Of a DNA stretch of 64,000 nucleotides, positions 17,011 to 26,800 are shown piece after piece; positions within the stretch are counted from its first letter, which is position 1, and each line of letters opens with the position of its first letter. A model generated the notes under the pieces. That model was not told where the DNA came from and made no database searches. It worked only from the letters and a program-made list of their open reading frames with translations. Location: NCBI RefSeq assembly GCF_000720485.1, contig NZ_JOAX01000011.1, positions 1-64,000 of the forward strand, in the 5' to 3' direction. This DNA comes from Streptomyces ochraceiscleroticus. GTDB taxonomy: Bacteria > Actinomycetota > Actinomycetes > Streptomycetales > Streptomycetaceae. A program made the translations under genes and the position numbers.

Positions 17011-18273
17011 TCACCCGCGCAGCGTAATGGCCTGCCCCGCGACGACCAGCAGCACGTGCTCGCACTCGGCGGCGAACGAGGCGTTCAGGCGGCCCAGTTC
17101 GTCCCGGAAGCGGCGGCCCGCCGGGGTCGCGGGGACCACTCCGGAACCGACCTCGTTGCTGACCGCCACCAGCGGTCTGCGGGTGGCGCGTACAGCGGCC
17201 ACCAGCTCGTCCACCCGCGCGTGCAGCGCCCGTTCGCCGCCGTTCGCCCAGGTCTCGTCGTCCCAGGCGCCCACCTCGTCCATGGCGTGGGTGAGCCACA
17301 GGGACAGGCAGTCGATCAGCAGTGGGGAGTCGGCGGTCTTCTCCGCGGAGCCGGAGCCGGGGCCTGGACCGGCACCGGAGCCGGTCTCGTCCTCGCCCGC
17401 CAGCAGCGGCACCAGGTCGCAGGTCTCGGCGGTCCGCCAGGAGGACGGGCGGCGCTCGCGGTGCGCGCTGACCCGCGCCGCCCACTCCGTGTCGCCGTCC
17501 CGCAGCCCGCCGGTCGCGACGTACAGCACGTCGGGGAAGGCGGCGAGCCGGCGCTCGGCCTCGACGGACTTGCCGCTGCGCGCGCCGCCCAGCACCAGCG
17601 TCCTGCGCGGCAGGTCGGGCACCGCGTGGTACTCGCCGACCAGCAGCGACGTGCCGTCCGGCACGGCACGCGCGCCCAGCGCGGCGAGCCGCCGGTGCAG
17701 TTCCTCTCCGGGCGGGGTGTCGTGGTCGATGTGCACCGCGATCACGTCGGTCGCCGCGTCCACGGCGCCATTCGCCCGCAGCCGGGCCAGCGCGTCGGGG
17801 CGCCCCAGTACGTCCAGTACGACCATCTCGTACGGCCCCTTGCCCTCGGCGGCGGCACCGGCGGGCGCGGCGCCGGGCGGCAGGTACAGCAGCCGCTCGC
17901 CGTAGGTGCCGCCGATCTCGTAGCCGGTGCCCGGCACGTCCACCGCCACCGCGCGTACCCGGTGCCCGTCCAGCAGCGCCAGCTCCCGCCCGTCCGCGAC
18001 CCGGCCCGGCTGCGGCACCCCGGTGGGCACCTCGACGGCGGGTCCCTCGTGCGGGTGCGTCAGGAGCACTTGGCGCACGTTGGTGAGCGACTGCCCGGCG
18101 CGGGCCGCGGCGAAGGCGGCCCCCGGGGTCAGGTCGAGGAGCAGGGCGCCGTCCAGGAGCAGCGCGGTGGCCGCCCGCGCCGCGTCACCCGTGGCGGCGG
18201 CGCAGGAAGCGCAGGGGCAGCCGGGGCGGGGCAGGCCCTCGGGGGCCCCGGTGCCGAGCAGTGTCAGTTCCAC
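17011..18273 (-). CDS. cobU: MBL-fold domain fused to adenosylcobinamide kinase/guanylyltransferase
   Basis: A protein of 420 aa. The C-terminal half (about 224-420) is CobU/CobP: P-loop GGARSGKS with Lys235, VLYVATGG, the histidine segment VSAHRERRP that accepts GMP, LIDCLSLWL and VSNEVGSGVVP. It phosphorylates adenosylcobinamide and attaches GMP. The N-terminal half (1-215) resembles a metallo-beta-lactamase fold of the PhnP kind (LLGTGAPEG, LLTHPHEGPAV, HIDHD). The canonical HxHxDH is replaced by HPHEG, so metal binding is doubtful. An Ala/Gly/Ser linker interrupts the CobU part near 294-312. It is probably first in a cobU-cobT-cobS unit. Confidence 0.9.
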   Translation of the reverse strand: MELTLLGTGAPEGLPRPGCPCASCAAATGDAARAATALLLDGALLLDLTPGAAFAAARAGQSLTNVRQVLLTHPHEGPAVEVPTGVPQPGRVADGRELALLDGHRVRAVAVDVPGTGYEIGGTYGERLLYLPPGAAPAGAAAEGKGPYEMVVLDVLGRPDALARLRANGAVDAATDVIAVHIDHDTPPGEELHRRLAALGARAVPDGTSLLVGEYHAVPDLPRRTLVLGGARSGKSVEAERRLAAFPDVLYVATGGLRDGDTEWAARVSAHRERRPSSWRTAETCDLVPLLAGEDETGSGAGPGPGSGSAEKTADSPLLIDCLSLWLTHAMDEVGAWDDETWANGGERALHARVDELVAAVRATRRPLVAVSNEVGSGVVPATPAGRRFRDELGRLNASFAAECEHVLLVVAGQAITLRG

Positions 18274-18482
18274 CCGCCGATTTTCTCCTGTCCCCGGCTC
18301 GCGGGCGCGCGGGGGGACGTCTCGACACGGCCGTTAGGCTGCTGATCAGTACTTGCGCAGTAGTACGGGACATGTCACCTGAGCGCAGCACGGGGCATCA
18401 CACCTCAGCGGCGGCACAGGACATGACCACTGCACGGCACCAGCACGAGCAAGCACGTACCCGGTGGGACATGGAGGCGGAC

Positions 18483-18710
18483 ATGGCGTGGACGTGGCGG
18501 TTCGAGAAGGCCGACGGTACGGAGGCCCCGGCGGGAGAGGCGCCGGAGGACTTCTCGACACAGGGGGACGCGGAGTCCTGGATCGGCGAGGAGTGGAAGA
18601 CGCTCCTGGACCGTGATGTGGACCAGGTGACCCTGTTCGAGGACGGCGTGAAGGTCTACGGCCCGATGAGCCTGCACGCCGAGGAGAGCGGCGAGGCGGC
18701 GGAGGGCTGA
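18483..18710 (+). CDS. Small acidic hypothetical protein
   Basis: A protein of 75 aa starting MAWTWRFEKADGTEAP. It has alternating charged and aromatic residues, a WIGEEWKTLLD segment and a Glu-rich tail. There is no signal peptide, membrane span or known catalytic motif. The ATG at 18483 is favoured because GGAGG lies 6 nt upstream; a longer frame would start at 18472 or earlier. A strong hairpin follows. I do not recognise a function. Confidence 0.72.
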   Translation: MAWTWRFEKADGTEAPAGEAPEDFSTQGDAESWIGEEWKTLLDRDVDQVTLFEDGVKVYGPMSLHAEESGEAAEG

Positions 18711-18725
18711 GCGGCTCCCGGCACG

Positions 18726-18766
18726 CGTGAGGGGCGGCGGGCCCAGTGGTCCGCCGCCCCTTCACG
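18726..18766. terminator. Bidirectional hairpin between convergent genes
   Basis: GGGGCGGCGG (18731-18740) pairs with CCGCCGCCCC (18751-18760), extended by CGTGA/TCACG with one bulge. It lies between the small acidic protein gene and the converging methyltransferase gene. Confidence 0.7.
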
Positions 18767-18795
18767 TCCGCAGGATGAGCGTGGCGTCCGCAGGA

Positions 18796-19593
18796 TCAGC
18801 CCCGCACGCCGCACAGGTGCAGCAGGGCCGCCACCGCACGGTACGGATCGGTGCGTCCGGCCCGTTCCTCGGCGGCCAGCAGCCGCGTCAGCTCCTCGAC
18901 GGGCGGCGGCACGGCGTCGTCGGCCGCGAGGTCGGTGAAGAGCCGCACGCCGTACCAGGCGTGCAGCGGGGCGCCGATCCCCGTGAGGGTGTCGGTGAGC
19001 GCGGCGAGCCGGTCGGCGCGCACCGTGAGGCCGAGCCGGTTCTTGTACCGGGGCGTATCGAACGCGGTCATGGCCGTGTCCCAGTCGCCGGACAGCCCCG
19101 GGCGCAGCGCGAGCGCGTCGGCGTTGCGCACCAGGACGGACAGCAGGCCGCCGGGTGCCAGGACCCGGGCCAGCCCGGCCAGCATCGGGTCGGGCTCGTC
19201 GACGTACATCAGGACGCCGTGGCAGAGGACCACGTCGAAGGTGCCGGCAGGGAAGTGCACGCCGGTGTCCCGGCCGTCGCCCTCGATCAGCTGGACCCGC
19301 TCCTGTATGCCGGCCGGCTCACCGGCCAGTGACGCGCGGACCGCGGCCAGCATCGTCGGGTCGGACTCCAGGCCGGTGACCTTGTGGCCGGCGCGGGCCA
19401 GGCGGAGCGCCTGGGTGCCCTGGCCGAGGCCGACGTCCAGGACGCGCAGCCGCTGGCCCACCGGGAACCGCGCGGTGATCTGCTCCTCGAGCTGCCGGGC
19501 CACGAGCTCCTGCCGGACGGTGTTCCGGATGCCCCCGAGCTCGTCGAGCCAGGGGCCGGCCCCTCCGGCAAAGCCGGAGGAAGCCGTGCTCAG
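18796..19593 (-). CDS. Class I SAM-dependent methyltransferase
   Basis: About 265 aa. The SAM-binding motif I is VLDVGLGQGTQALRLA with acidic loop GLESD, then GDGRDTGVHFPAGTFDVVLC and APGGLLSVLVRN, as in Methyltransf_11/25 proteins. No ATG or GTG lies in frame before the conserved region. The best start is a CTG at 19593 overlapping the TGA of the upstream DUF3043 gene as CTGA, with GGGGAG 7 nt upstream; an internal GTG would remove conserved residues. Translational coupling to the DUF3043 gene is likely. Substrate unknown. Confidence 0.78.
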   Translation of the reverse strand: MSTASSGFAGGAGPWLDELGGIRNTVRQELVARQLEEQITARFPVGQRLRVLDVGLGQGTQALRLARAGHKVTGLESDPTMLAAVRASLAGEPAGIQERVQLIEGDGRDTGVHFPAGTFDVVLCHGVLMYVDEPDPMLAGLARVLAPGGLLSVLVRNADALALRPGLSGDWDTAMTAFDTPRYKNRLGLTVRADRLAALTDTLTGIGAPLHAWYGVRLFTDLAADDAVPPPVEELTRLLAAEERAGRTDPYRAVAALLHLCGVRG

Positions 19594-20189
19594 GGCCGTT
19601 CTCCCCGCTTGACCTGCGGCTTGGGGAGGCGCAGGCGGCGCATCTGGAGGGTGCGCATGAGGGCGTAGGGCTTGACGCCCTTGAGGTTCTCGTTCGGGAA
19701 CTTCGCCTTGAGGCGCTTGGTCAGGCCGATCCAGACGGCGATCGAGTCCAGCACGATCAGCAGGATGACGACCAGCCACAGGATGAGCGCGATGCTCTGG
19801 ATCTGCGGCACCCGCACCATGGTCAGCACCAGGATGATCACGGCGACCGGCAGGAAGAACTCCGCGACGCACCAGCGCGAGTCGACGTAGTCGCGCGCGA
19901 AACGGCGGACCGGGCCCTTGTCCCGGACGGGGAGGTACCGCTCGTCGCCCTTGGCCAGCGCTTCGCGCTGCCTGGCCATGTCGGCGCGGCGGGCCTCCCG
20001 CTGGGCCTTGACGGCCTCCTTGCGGTTGGCCGGTGCCGACTGCGCGCGAGTACGGCGCTGATTCTGCGCCTGACTGCGCTTCGGCGTCGGGCGGCCCTTG
20101 GGGGCCTGCGGGTCGCGTGGCTGCTGGGGCTGGTCCGCGGTCACCTTGGCGGTCGCGGCCTGCTCATCCTTCGAACGGCTTCGGAACAC
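19590..20189 (-). CDS. DUF3043 family membrane protein
   Basis: A protein of 199 aa. The N-terminal 100 residues are very basic and Gln/Lys/Arg-rich, then AEFFLPVAVIILVLTMVRVP and IALILWLVVILLIVLDSIAV form two membrane segments, and a basic tail (LRLPKPQVKRGERP) ends the protein. This matches DUF3043, whose function is unknown. GTG at 20189 (reading MFRSRSKDEQ) is preferred; TTG at 20198 is in frame. Its stop overlaps the methyltransferase start. Confidence 0.78.
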   Translation of the reverse strand: MFRSRSKDEQAATAKVTADQPQQPRDPQAPKGRPTPKRSQAQNQRRTRAQSAPANRKEAVKAQREARRADMARQREALAKGDERYLPVRDKGPVRRFARDYVDSRWCVAEFFLPVAVIILVLTMVRVPQIQSIALILWLVVILLIVLDSIAVWIGLTKRLKAKFPNENLKGVKPYALMRTLQMRRLRLPKPQVKRGERP

Positions 20190-20441
20190 AAAACCCAAGG
20201 GTACGCGGTCGGCCTCGGAGGGCCAGAGTCCGAGGGGAACGATCCGGCAACGGCAGGCCGGGTACCCGTACCCCGCCTACTCCCTGCGCCGGAGAAAGGG
20301 ATGTACCTGATCGTCCTGCAGGAGGAGCACATCCGCGTCCAACCAGTGCGGTAATGGAACCCGGGCCCGTACTGTGGGGTCTGTAGATGTGCTGGAGCCG
20401 AAGCCCGAAGAAACTCGGTCAGAAGGGGGCGCTCGAGGCCC

Positions 20442-21242
20442 ATGAGCGACGGTGTCATGAAGCGGATGGGGATGATCTTCCGCGCGAAGGCCAACAAGGC
20501 CCTTGACCGGGCCGAGGATCCGCGCGAGACCCTCGACTACTCCTACCAGAAGCAGCTTGAGCTGCTCCAGAAGGTGCGGCGCGGGGTCGCCGACGTCGCG
20601 ACCTCCCGCAAGCGCCTGGAGCTCCAGCTCAATCAGCTCCAGGGCCAGTCCTCCAAGCTCGAGGACCAGGGCCGCAAGGCCCTCGCGCTCGGCCGTGAGG
20701 ACCTGGCCCGCGAGGCGCTCTCCCGCCGGCAGTCCCTGCAGCAGCAGGTCACCGACCTGGAGACGCAGCACCAGACGCTGCAGGGCGAGGAGGAGAAGCT
20801 CACGCTCGCCGCGCAGCGCCTCCAGGCCAAGGTGGACGCCTTCCGTACGAAGAAGGAGACCATCAAGGCCACCTACACCGCGGCCCAGGCGCAGACCCGG
20901 ATCGGCGAGGCCGTCTCCGGCATCTCCGAGGAGATGGGCGACGTCGGCCTGGCCGTGCAGCGCGCCGAGGACCGGACCGCGCAGATGCAGGCCAGGGCCG
21001 GGGCCATCGACGAGCTGCTGGCGTCCGGCGCGCTGGACGACCCGACCGGCATGGCCAAGGACGACCTCACCGCCGAGCTGGACCGGATCTCCGGCGGCGG
21101 CGACGTCGAGCTGGAGCTGCAGCGCATGAAGGCCGAGCTGGCCGGGGGTACCTCCGGCGGGCAGCAGGCCATCGAAGGCGGTCAGGGCGGCCAGGCCCAG
21201 CAGGCGCCGCAGCAGGACCAGCCGCGTTTCGACAAGCAGTGA
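20442..21242 (+). CDS. pspA: PspA/IM30 family envelope-stress protein
   Basis: A protein of 266 aa, almost entirely coiled coil from about 20 to 220 (heptads of Leu/Ala with Glu, Gln, Arg), starting with the amphipathic MKRMGMIFRAKANKALDRAE helix typical of PspA. It ends in a Gly/Gln-rich tail specific to streptomycetes. PspA forms membrane-associated oligomers that protect the bilayer under stress. pspAA follows after 56 bp, then a two-component system, so these four genes probably act together. The ATG at 20442 is the only start consistent with the amphipathic helix. Confidence 0.93.
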   Translation: MSDGVMKRMGMIFRAKANKALDRAEDPRETLDYSYQKQLELLQKVRRGVADVATSRKRLELQLNQLQGQSSKLEDQGRKALALGREDLAREALSRRQSLQQQVTDLETQHQTLQGEEEKLTLAAQRLQAKVDAFRTKKETIKATYTAAQAQTRIGEAVSGISEEMGDVGLAVQRAEDRTAQMQARAGAIDELLASGALDDPTGMAKDDLTAELDRISGGGDVELELQRMKAELAGGTSGGQQAIEGGQGGQAQQAPQQDQPRFDKQ

Positions 21243-21298
21243 CCGGCAGGCGCGGATAGCCTCGTCGGGATCGCCGGACCGGACCAGAGGAGACCGTC

Positions 21299-21577
21299 GT
21301 GATCGTACGGATCATGGGCGAGGGGCAGGTAAGGGTGGCGGACAGCCACTTCATCGAGCTCAACAAGCTCGATGACGAGCTGCTCGCCGAGATGGAGAGC
21401 GGCGACACGGACGGCTTCCGGCGGACGCTGGGCGCGCTGCTCGACGCCGTACGCCGGCTGGGCGACCCGCTGCCCGACGACTCCCTGGAGCCCTCGGAGC
21501 TGATCCTCCCCGGCCCCGACGCCACCCTCGAAGAGGTCCGCGAGATGCTCAGCGACGACGGCCTCATCCCGGGCTGA
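21299..21577 (+). CDS. pspAA: PspA-associated protein PspAA
   Basis: A protein of 92 aa beginning MIVRIMGEGQVRVADSHF with a conserved ELNKLDDELLAEMESGD segment and C-terminal LEEVREMLSDDGLIPG. This small soluble domain is found next to actinobacterial pspA and is thought to partner PspA. GTG at 21299 follows AGAGGAGA. Its position between pspA and a histidine kinase gene supports the assignment. Confidence 0.9.
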   Translation: MIVRIMGEGQVRVADSHFIELNKLDDELLAEMESGDTDGFRRTLGALLDAVRRLGDPLPDDSLEPSELILPGPDATLEEVREMLSDDGLIPG

Positions 21578-21719
21578 CCAGCCCGCTCCGGCGGCCCCGT
21601 CCCCAGCACAAGGGGGCGTGACCGCCCGGCTTCTTCCAGCAGGTCCGCGCCCCGGCCACCGGGCCGCAGTCCGCCTCGGCGGGCCGCGCCCGGTGGCCGG
21701 GGCGCTACCGTTTCTCCTC

Positions 21720-23009
21720 GTGACTCCCCTCGCCACCGGACAGGGCCCGCTGCCCGGGCCCGCGCTGCTCGCCCGGCTCCGCGCGCACCCCGTCGTGCTC
21801 GACGCGGTCCTGGCGGTGGCCGTCTTCGCGGTGATCCTGATCGGCGCGGCGGCCGGTCCGCACCGCCGGTACGGGCCCCGCTTCGGCGCCCACCCGCTGG
21901 AGCCGACGGCGGTCCTCTTCGCCGCGCTGGCCTGCGCCGCGCTGGTACTGCGCCGCCGCTACCCGCGCAGCGTCCTCGCCTTCACCTGCGCCATGACGGT
22001 GGCCGAGCTGGTGACCGCCACGAGTGAGCCGCGCGCCCCGGTCGCCGCCGCCTCGGTCATCGCCGTCTTCACCCTCGCCGCGCGTACCGACCGCCCCACC
22101 ACCTGGCGGATTGGCGCGCTGACCGTCCTGGTGCTCACCGCCGCCGCGATGCTCACCAGTACCCGGCCCTGGTACGCCCAGGAGAACCTGGCGATCTTCG
22201 CGTGGACGGGGATGGCGGCGGCCGCCGGTGACGCGGTCCGCAGCCGCCGCGCCTTCGTGGCCGCCATCGAGGAGCGGGCCGAGCGGGCCGAACGCACCCG
22301 CGAGGAGGAGGCGGGGCGCCGGGTCGCCGAGGAACGCATGCGCATCGCCCGCGAGCTGCACGACGTCGTCGCGCACCACATCGCGCTGGTCAACGTTCAG
22401 GCAGGCGTCGCCTCGCACGTCATGGACAGCCGCCCCGACCAGGCCAAACAGGCCCTCGCCCACGTCCGGGAGGCGTCCCGGTCCGCGCTGGACGAGCTGC
22501 GTGCCACGGTCGGCCTGCTGCGCCAGTCCGACGACCCGCAGGCCCCCACCGAACCGGCCCCGGGCCTCGGCGTCCTGGACCAGCTCATCGACGGTTTCGT
22601 ACGGGCCGGGCTGCCCGTCGAGCTGGAGCTGCCGCCCGGCAGCCCCGAGGGCCTGCCCGCCTCGGTCGACCTCACCGCGTACCGCATCGTCCAGGAGGCG
22701 CTGACCAATGTGCACAAGCACGCGGGGGAAGGGGCCCGGGCCACGGTCCGCATCGTCCGGTCGGCCGAGGCGCTGACGCTGACGGTGCTGGACGACGGCG
22801 GCGGGCGGCCCGCCGGGCCGCGCCCGCGCCCCGACGGGCAGGAGGAGCCGGCGGACCGTACGGACGGCGGCGGCCACGGCCTGATCGGAATGCGGGAACG
22901 GGTCGCGGCGCTGCGCGGCACGGTGGAGACCGGGCCCCGCCCGGCCGGCGGTTTCAAGGTACGGGTGCGGCTGCCGCTGCAGCCCGCGCGCACGGGGGAG
23001 ACAACATGA
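21720..23009 (+). CDS. NarL-family sensor histidine kinase
   Basis: About 429 aa. The N-terminal half has several hydrophobic segments (VVLDAVLAVAVFAVILIGAA, VLFAALACAALVL and others), then a HisKA_3 dimerisation domain with phospho-acceptor His214 in RELHDVVAHHIALV and an HATPase_c domain (EALTNVHKHAG, DDGGG, GHGLIGMRERVAAL). It should phosphorylate the response regulator encoded 4 bp into its own stop (ATGA overlap). GTG at 21720 is chosen; a GTG at 21618 would add 34 Arg/Pro-rich residues. Proximity to pspA suggests envelope sensing, by inference. Confidence 0.9.
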   Translation: MTPLATGQGPLPGPALLARLRAHPVVLDAVLAVAVFAVILIGAAAGPHRRYGPRFGAHPLEPTAVLFAALACAALVLRRRYPRSVLAFTCAMTVAELVTATSEPRAPVAAASVIAVFTLAARTDRPTTWRIGALTVLVLTAAAMLTSTRPWYAQENLAIFAWTGMAAAAGDAVRSRRAFVAAIEERAERAERTREEEAGRRVAEERMRIARELHDVVAHHIALVNVQAGVASHVMDSRPDQAKQALAHVREASRSALDELRATVGLLRQSDDPQAPTEPAPGLGVLDQLIDGFVRAGLPVELELPPGSPEGLPASVDLTAYRIVQEALTNVHKHAGEGARATVRIVRSAEALTLTVLDDGGGRPAGPRPRPDGQEEPADRTDGGGHGLIGMRERVAALRGTVETGPRPAGGFKVRVRLPLQPARTGETT

Positions 23010-23683
23010 CGATCAAGGTGCTGCTCGCCGACGACCAGGCGCTGCTGCGCAGCGCGTTCAAGGTGCTGGTGGACTCCGAGCCCGGGATGCGGGTGGTGGG
23101 CGAGGCGTCGGACGGCGCCGAGGCGTACGAGCTGGCCCGCTCGGCCGCGCCCGACGTGGTCCTGATGGACATCCGGATGCCCGGCGTGGACGGGCTGGCC
23201 GCCACCCGCATGATCAGCGAGGACCCGGAGCTGGCCGGCGTACGTGTGGTGATCCTGACGACCTTCGAGGTCGACGACTATGTGATCCAGGCGCTGCGGG
23301 CGGGCGCGAGCGGCTTCCTCGGCAAGGGCGCCGAGCCGGACGAGCTGCTCAGCGCCATCCGCGTCGCGGCGGCCGGTGAGGCGCTGCTCTCGCCGGTGGC
23401 CACCAAGGGGCTGATCGCGAGGTTCCTGGCGCAGGGGAGCGGCGAGGAGGGCGGCGCGGGGCCGGACGCCGAGCGCCTGGCGTCGCTGACCGGCCGGGAG
23501 CGCGAGGTACTGGTACTGGTCGCGGGCGGCCTGTCCAACGACGAGATCGCCGGGCAGCTCACCGTCAGCCCGCTGACGGTCAAGACGCATGTGAACCGTG
23601 CGATGGCCAAGCTGGGCGCCCGCGACCGGGCGCAGCTCGTCGTCATGGCGTACGAATCGGGACTCGTCCGCCCGCGGGTGTAG
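23006..23683 (+). CDS. LuxR/NarL-type response regulator
   Basis: A protein of 225 aa. The receiver domain has acidic residues Asp9/Asp10, phospho-acceptor Asp55 in DVVLMDIRMPG, and Lys near FLGKGAEP. The C-terminal LuxR HTH spans about 155-220 (LTGREREVLVLVAGGLSNDE ... TVKTHVNRAMAKL). It is the cognate partner of the kinase whose gene it overlaps by 4 bp. Likely targets are its own operon and pspA. Confidence 0.94.
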   Translation: MTIKVLLADDQALLRSAFKVLVDSEPGMRVVGEASDGAEAYELARSAAPDVVLMDIRMPGVDGLAATRMISEDPELAGVRVVILTTFEVDDYVIQALRAGASGFLGKGAEPDELLSAIRVAAAGEALLSPVATKGLIARFLAQGSGEEGGAGPDAERLASLTGREREVLVLVAGGLSNDEIAGQLTVSPLTVKTHVNRAMAKLGARDRAQLVVMAYESGLVRPRV

Positions 23684-23696
23684 CAGCGGGTGGAGC

Positions 23697-23724
23697 GGGG
23701 CGTACTACGGACGCGGTACGCCCC
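23697..23724 (+). terminator. Hairpin after the two-component operon
   Basis: GGGGCGTAC (23697-23705) pairs perfectly with GTACGCCCC (23716-23724) around a 10-nt loop, 14 bp after the response regulator stop. Confidence 0.65.
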
Positions 23725-23843
23725 GGCCCCGGAAATGGACCTGGGTGCTAGGGAAACAGCGCTCTCCGTACCGGATGGTGTAAGCGGGCCCGCCATGGGC
23801 CGGTGCCGAGAAGCGTTCAGAACAAAAGAGAGAGACCCCACCC

Positions 23844-26800
23844 ATGTTCAGGCTGTCCCGACTCAGCCTCGCACAACGGGGCCTGATAGCACTGATGTCG
23901 ATCGTGGCGATCGTCTTCGGGGCCATCGCGATCCCACAGCTCAAGCAGCAGCTGCTGCCGTCCATCGATATGCCCATGGTGTCCGTCGTGGCGCCGTACC
24001 AGGGTGCCTCGCCCGACGTCGTCGAGAAGCAGGTCGTCGAGCCCCTCGAGGACGGCATCCAGGCGGTCGACGGCATCACCGGCGTCACCTCGACGGCCAG
24101 CGAGGGCTCGGCCGTGGTGATGGCCGAGTTCGACTACGGCAATGACACCAAGTCGCTGGTCGCCGACGTCCAGCAGGCCGTCAACCGGGCCCGCGCCAAG
24201 CTGCCCGAGGACGTCGACCCGCAGGTCGTGGCCGGTGGCACCGACGATCTGCCGACCACCGTGCTGGCCGTCTCCTCAGCGGGCCAGGACCAGCAGGCCC
24301 TCGCCGACCGCCTGGACCGCAGCGTCGTCCCGTCCCTGAAGGACATCGAGGGCGTCGGCCAGGTCACCGTGAGCGGCGTCCGCGGCCGCGTCGTCGCCGT
24401 CACCCCGGACGACGCCAAGCTCGCGAAGGCGGGGCTGACCCCGGCGGCGCTCGGCCAGGCCCTCGAAGCGGGCGGCGCTTCCGTACCGGCCGGCTCCTTC
24501 TCCGAGGACGGCAAGAGCCGTACCGTCCAGGTCGGCAGCGGCTACACCTCGCTCCAGCAGATCAAGGACCTCACCGTCTCCCCGGCAGCGGCCGGCGCCG
24601 CGGCGGGCAAGGCCGGGGCCGGCGCGCCGGTACGGATCGGCGACATCGCCACCGTGAAGCAGGAGTCGGCCACCCCGACCTCCCTGACCCGCACGAACGG
24701 CAAGCCCAGCCTCGCCGTCCAGATCACCATGGACCAGGACGGCAGCGCCGTCGCCATCTCCGACGCGGTCAAGGACAAGCTCCCGCAGATCCGCGCGGAC
24801 CTCGGCAAGGACGCGGACGTCACGGTCGTCTCCGACCAGGGCCCGCAGGTCTCCAAGTCCATCGAGTCCCTCACCACCGAGGGCCTGCTCGGCCTGGTCA
24901 TGGCCGTGATCGTGATCTTGGTCTTCCTGCTGAGCCTGCGCTCGACGCTGGTGACCGCGGTCTCCATCCCGCTGTCCGTCGTGATCACGCTGATCGTGCT
25001 GTGGACCCGCGACCTGTCGCTGAACATGCTGACCCTGGGCGCGCTGACCATCGCCATCGGCCGGGTCGTGGACGACTCCATCGTCGTCCTGGAGAACATC
25101 AAGCGGCACCTGGGCTACGGCGAGGAGCGCAAGCACGCCATCCTCACCGGCGTCCGCGAGGTCTCCGGCGCGATCACCTCCTCCACGCTCACCACCGTCG
25201 CGGTCTTCCTGCCGATCGGCGTGGTCGGCGGCATGGTCGGCGCCCTCTTCGGCGACTTCTCGATCACCGTCACCGTCGCCCTGCTGGCCTCGCTGCTGGT
25301 CTCCCTCACGGTCGTACCGGTCCTCTCGTACTGGTTCCTGCGCGCCCCGAAGGACGCCGAGGGCGGCGACCCGGAGGCGCTGCGCAAGGCCGCCGAGGAG
25401 AAGGAGAGCCGCAGCGCGCTGCAGCGGCTGTACGTACCGGTGCTGCGCTTCGCGACCCGGCGCCGGATCACCAGCCTGGTCATCGCCGTCGTCATCCTGA
25501 TCGGCACGTTCGGCATGGCCCCGCTGCTCAAGACCAACTTCTTCGACCAGGGCGACCAGGACACCCTGTCCCTCCAGCAGGAACTGGCCCCCGGCACCAG
25601 CCTGACCGCCGCCGACAAGCAGGCGAAGCGGGTGGAGAAGGTGCTCGCGAACACCGACGGCGTGCGGGACTACCAGGTCACCGTCGGCTCGTCGGGCATG
25701 ATGGCGGCCTTCGGCGGCGGCTCGTCCGCCAACCAGGCGTCGTACCAGGTCAAGCTGGCCAGCGCCGACGACTCCGACCGGGTCGTCGAGGACATCCGGG
25801 ACGGCCTCGCGAAGCTCGGCCCCGCCATCGGCGACACCACCGTCTCGGCCGGCCAGGCGTTCGGCAATCAGGACCTGAGCGTGGTCGTGAAGGCAGCCGA
25901 CGGCGACGTACTGAAGGACGCCGCAGAGCAGGTACGCAAGAAGGTCGCGGGCCTGGACTACGTCACCGACGTCACCAGCGACCTGGCGGAGAGCGTGCCG
26001 CGGATCTCCGTGACCGCCAACAGCAAGGCGGCGGCCGCCGGTTACTCCCAGGCCACCCTCGGCCAGGCCGTCGCCCAGGCGGTACGCGGCACCACCAGCG
26101 GCACGGCGCTGCTGGACGACGCCGAGCGGGACGTCGTCGTGAAGTCGGCGCACCCGGCCACCACCGAGGCCGAGCTGAAGAAGCTGGCGCTGCCGGGCCC
26201 GTCGGGCGTGGTGCGGCTCGGCGACATCGCCGAGGTGAAGACCGTGCCGGGGCCGGTGCAGATGACCCGCATCGACGGCGCCCGGTCCGCGACGGTCACC
26301 GCCAAGCCGACCGGTGACAACACCGGCGCGGTCACCGCCCAGCTCCAGTCCGAGCTGAAGGACCTGGACCTGCCCAAGGGCGCCACGGCCGAGATCGGCG
26401 GCGTCTCCGCCGACCAGGACGAGGCGTTCAGCTCGCTCGGCCTGGCGATGCTCGCGGCCATCGCGATCGTCTTCATGCTGCTGGTGGCGACCTTCCGGTC
26501 GCTGATCCAGCCGCTGATCCTGCTGGTGTCGATCCCCTTCGCGGCGACCGGCGCGATCGGTCTGCTGGTCGCGACCGGGACCCCGATGGGCGTGCCCGCG
26601 ATGATCGGCATGCTGATGCTCATCGGCATCGTCGTCACCAACGCGATCGTGCTGATCGACCTGATCAACCAGTACCGGGCGCAGGGGTACGGCGTGGTCG
26701 AGGCGGTCATCGAGGGCGGCCGCCACCGGCTCCGTCCGATCCTGATGACGGCGCTGGCCACGATCATGGCGCTGCTCCCGATGGCCCTCTCGGTCACCGG

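Noticed and set aside
18349..18366. GTACT / AGTAC inverted repeat upstream of the 75-aa protein gene as an operator
   Set aside because: Only 5-bp arms with an 8-nt spacer; expected by chance in this composition.
24276..26726. 816-codon minus-strand frame inside the RND permease gene
   Set aside because: Composition is Asp/Arg/Gly/His-rich with no domain, while the plus strand encodes a complete RND protein.
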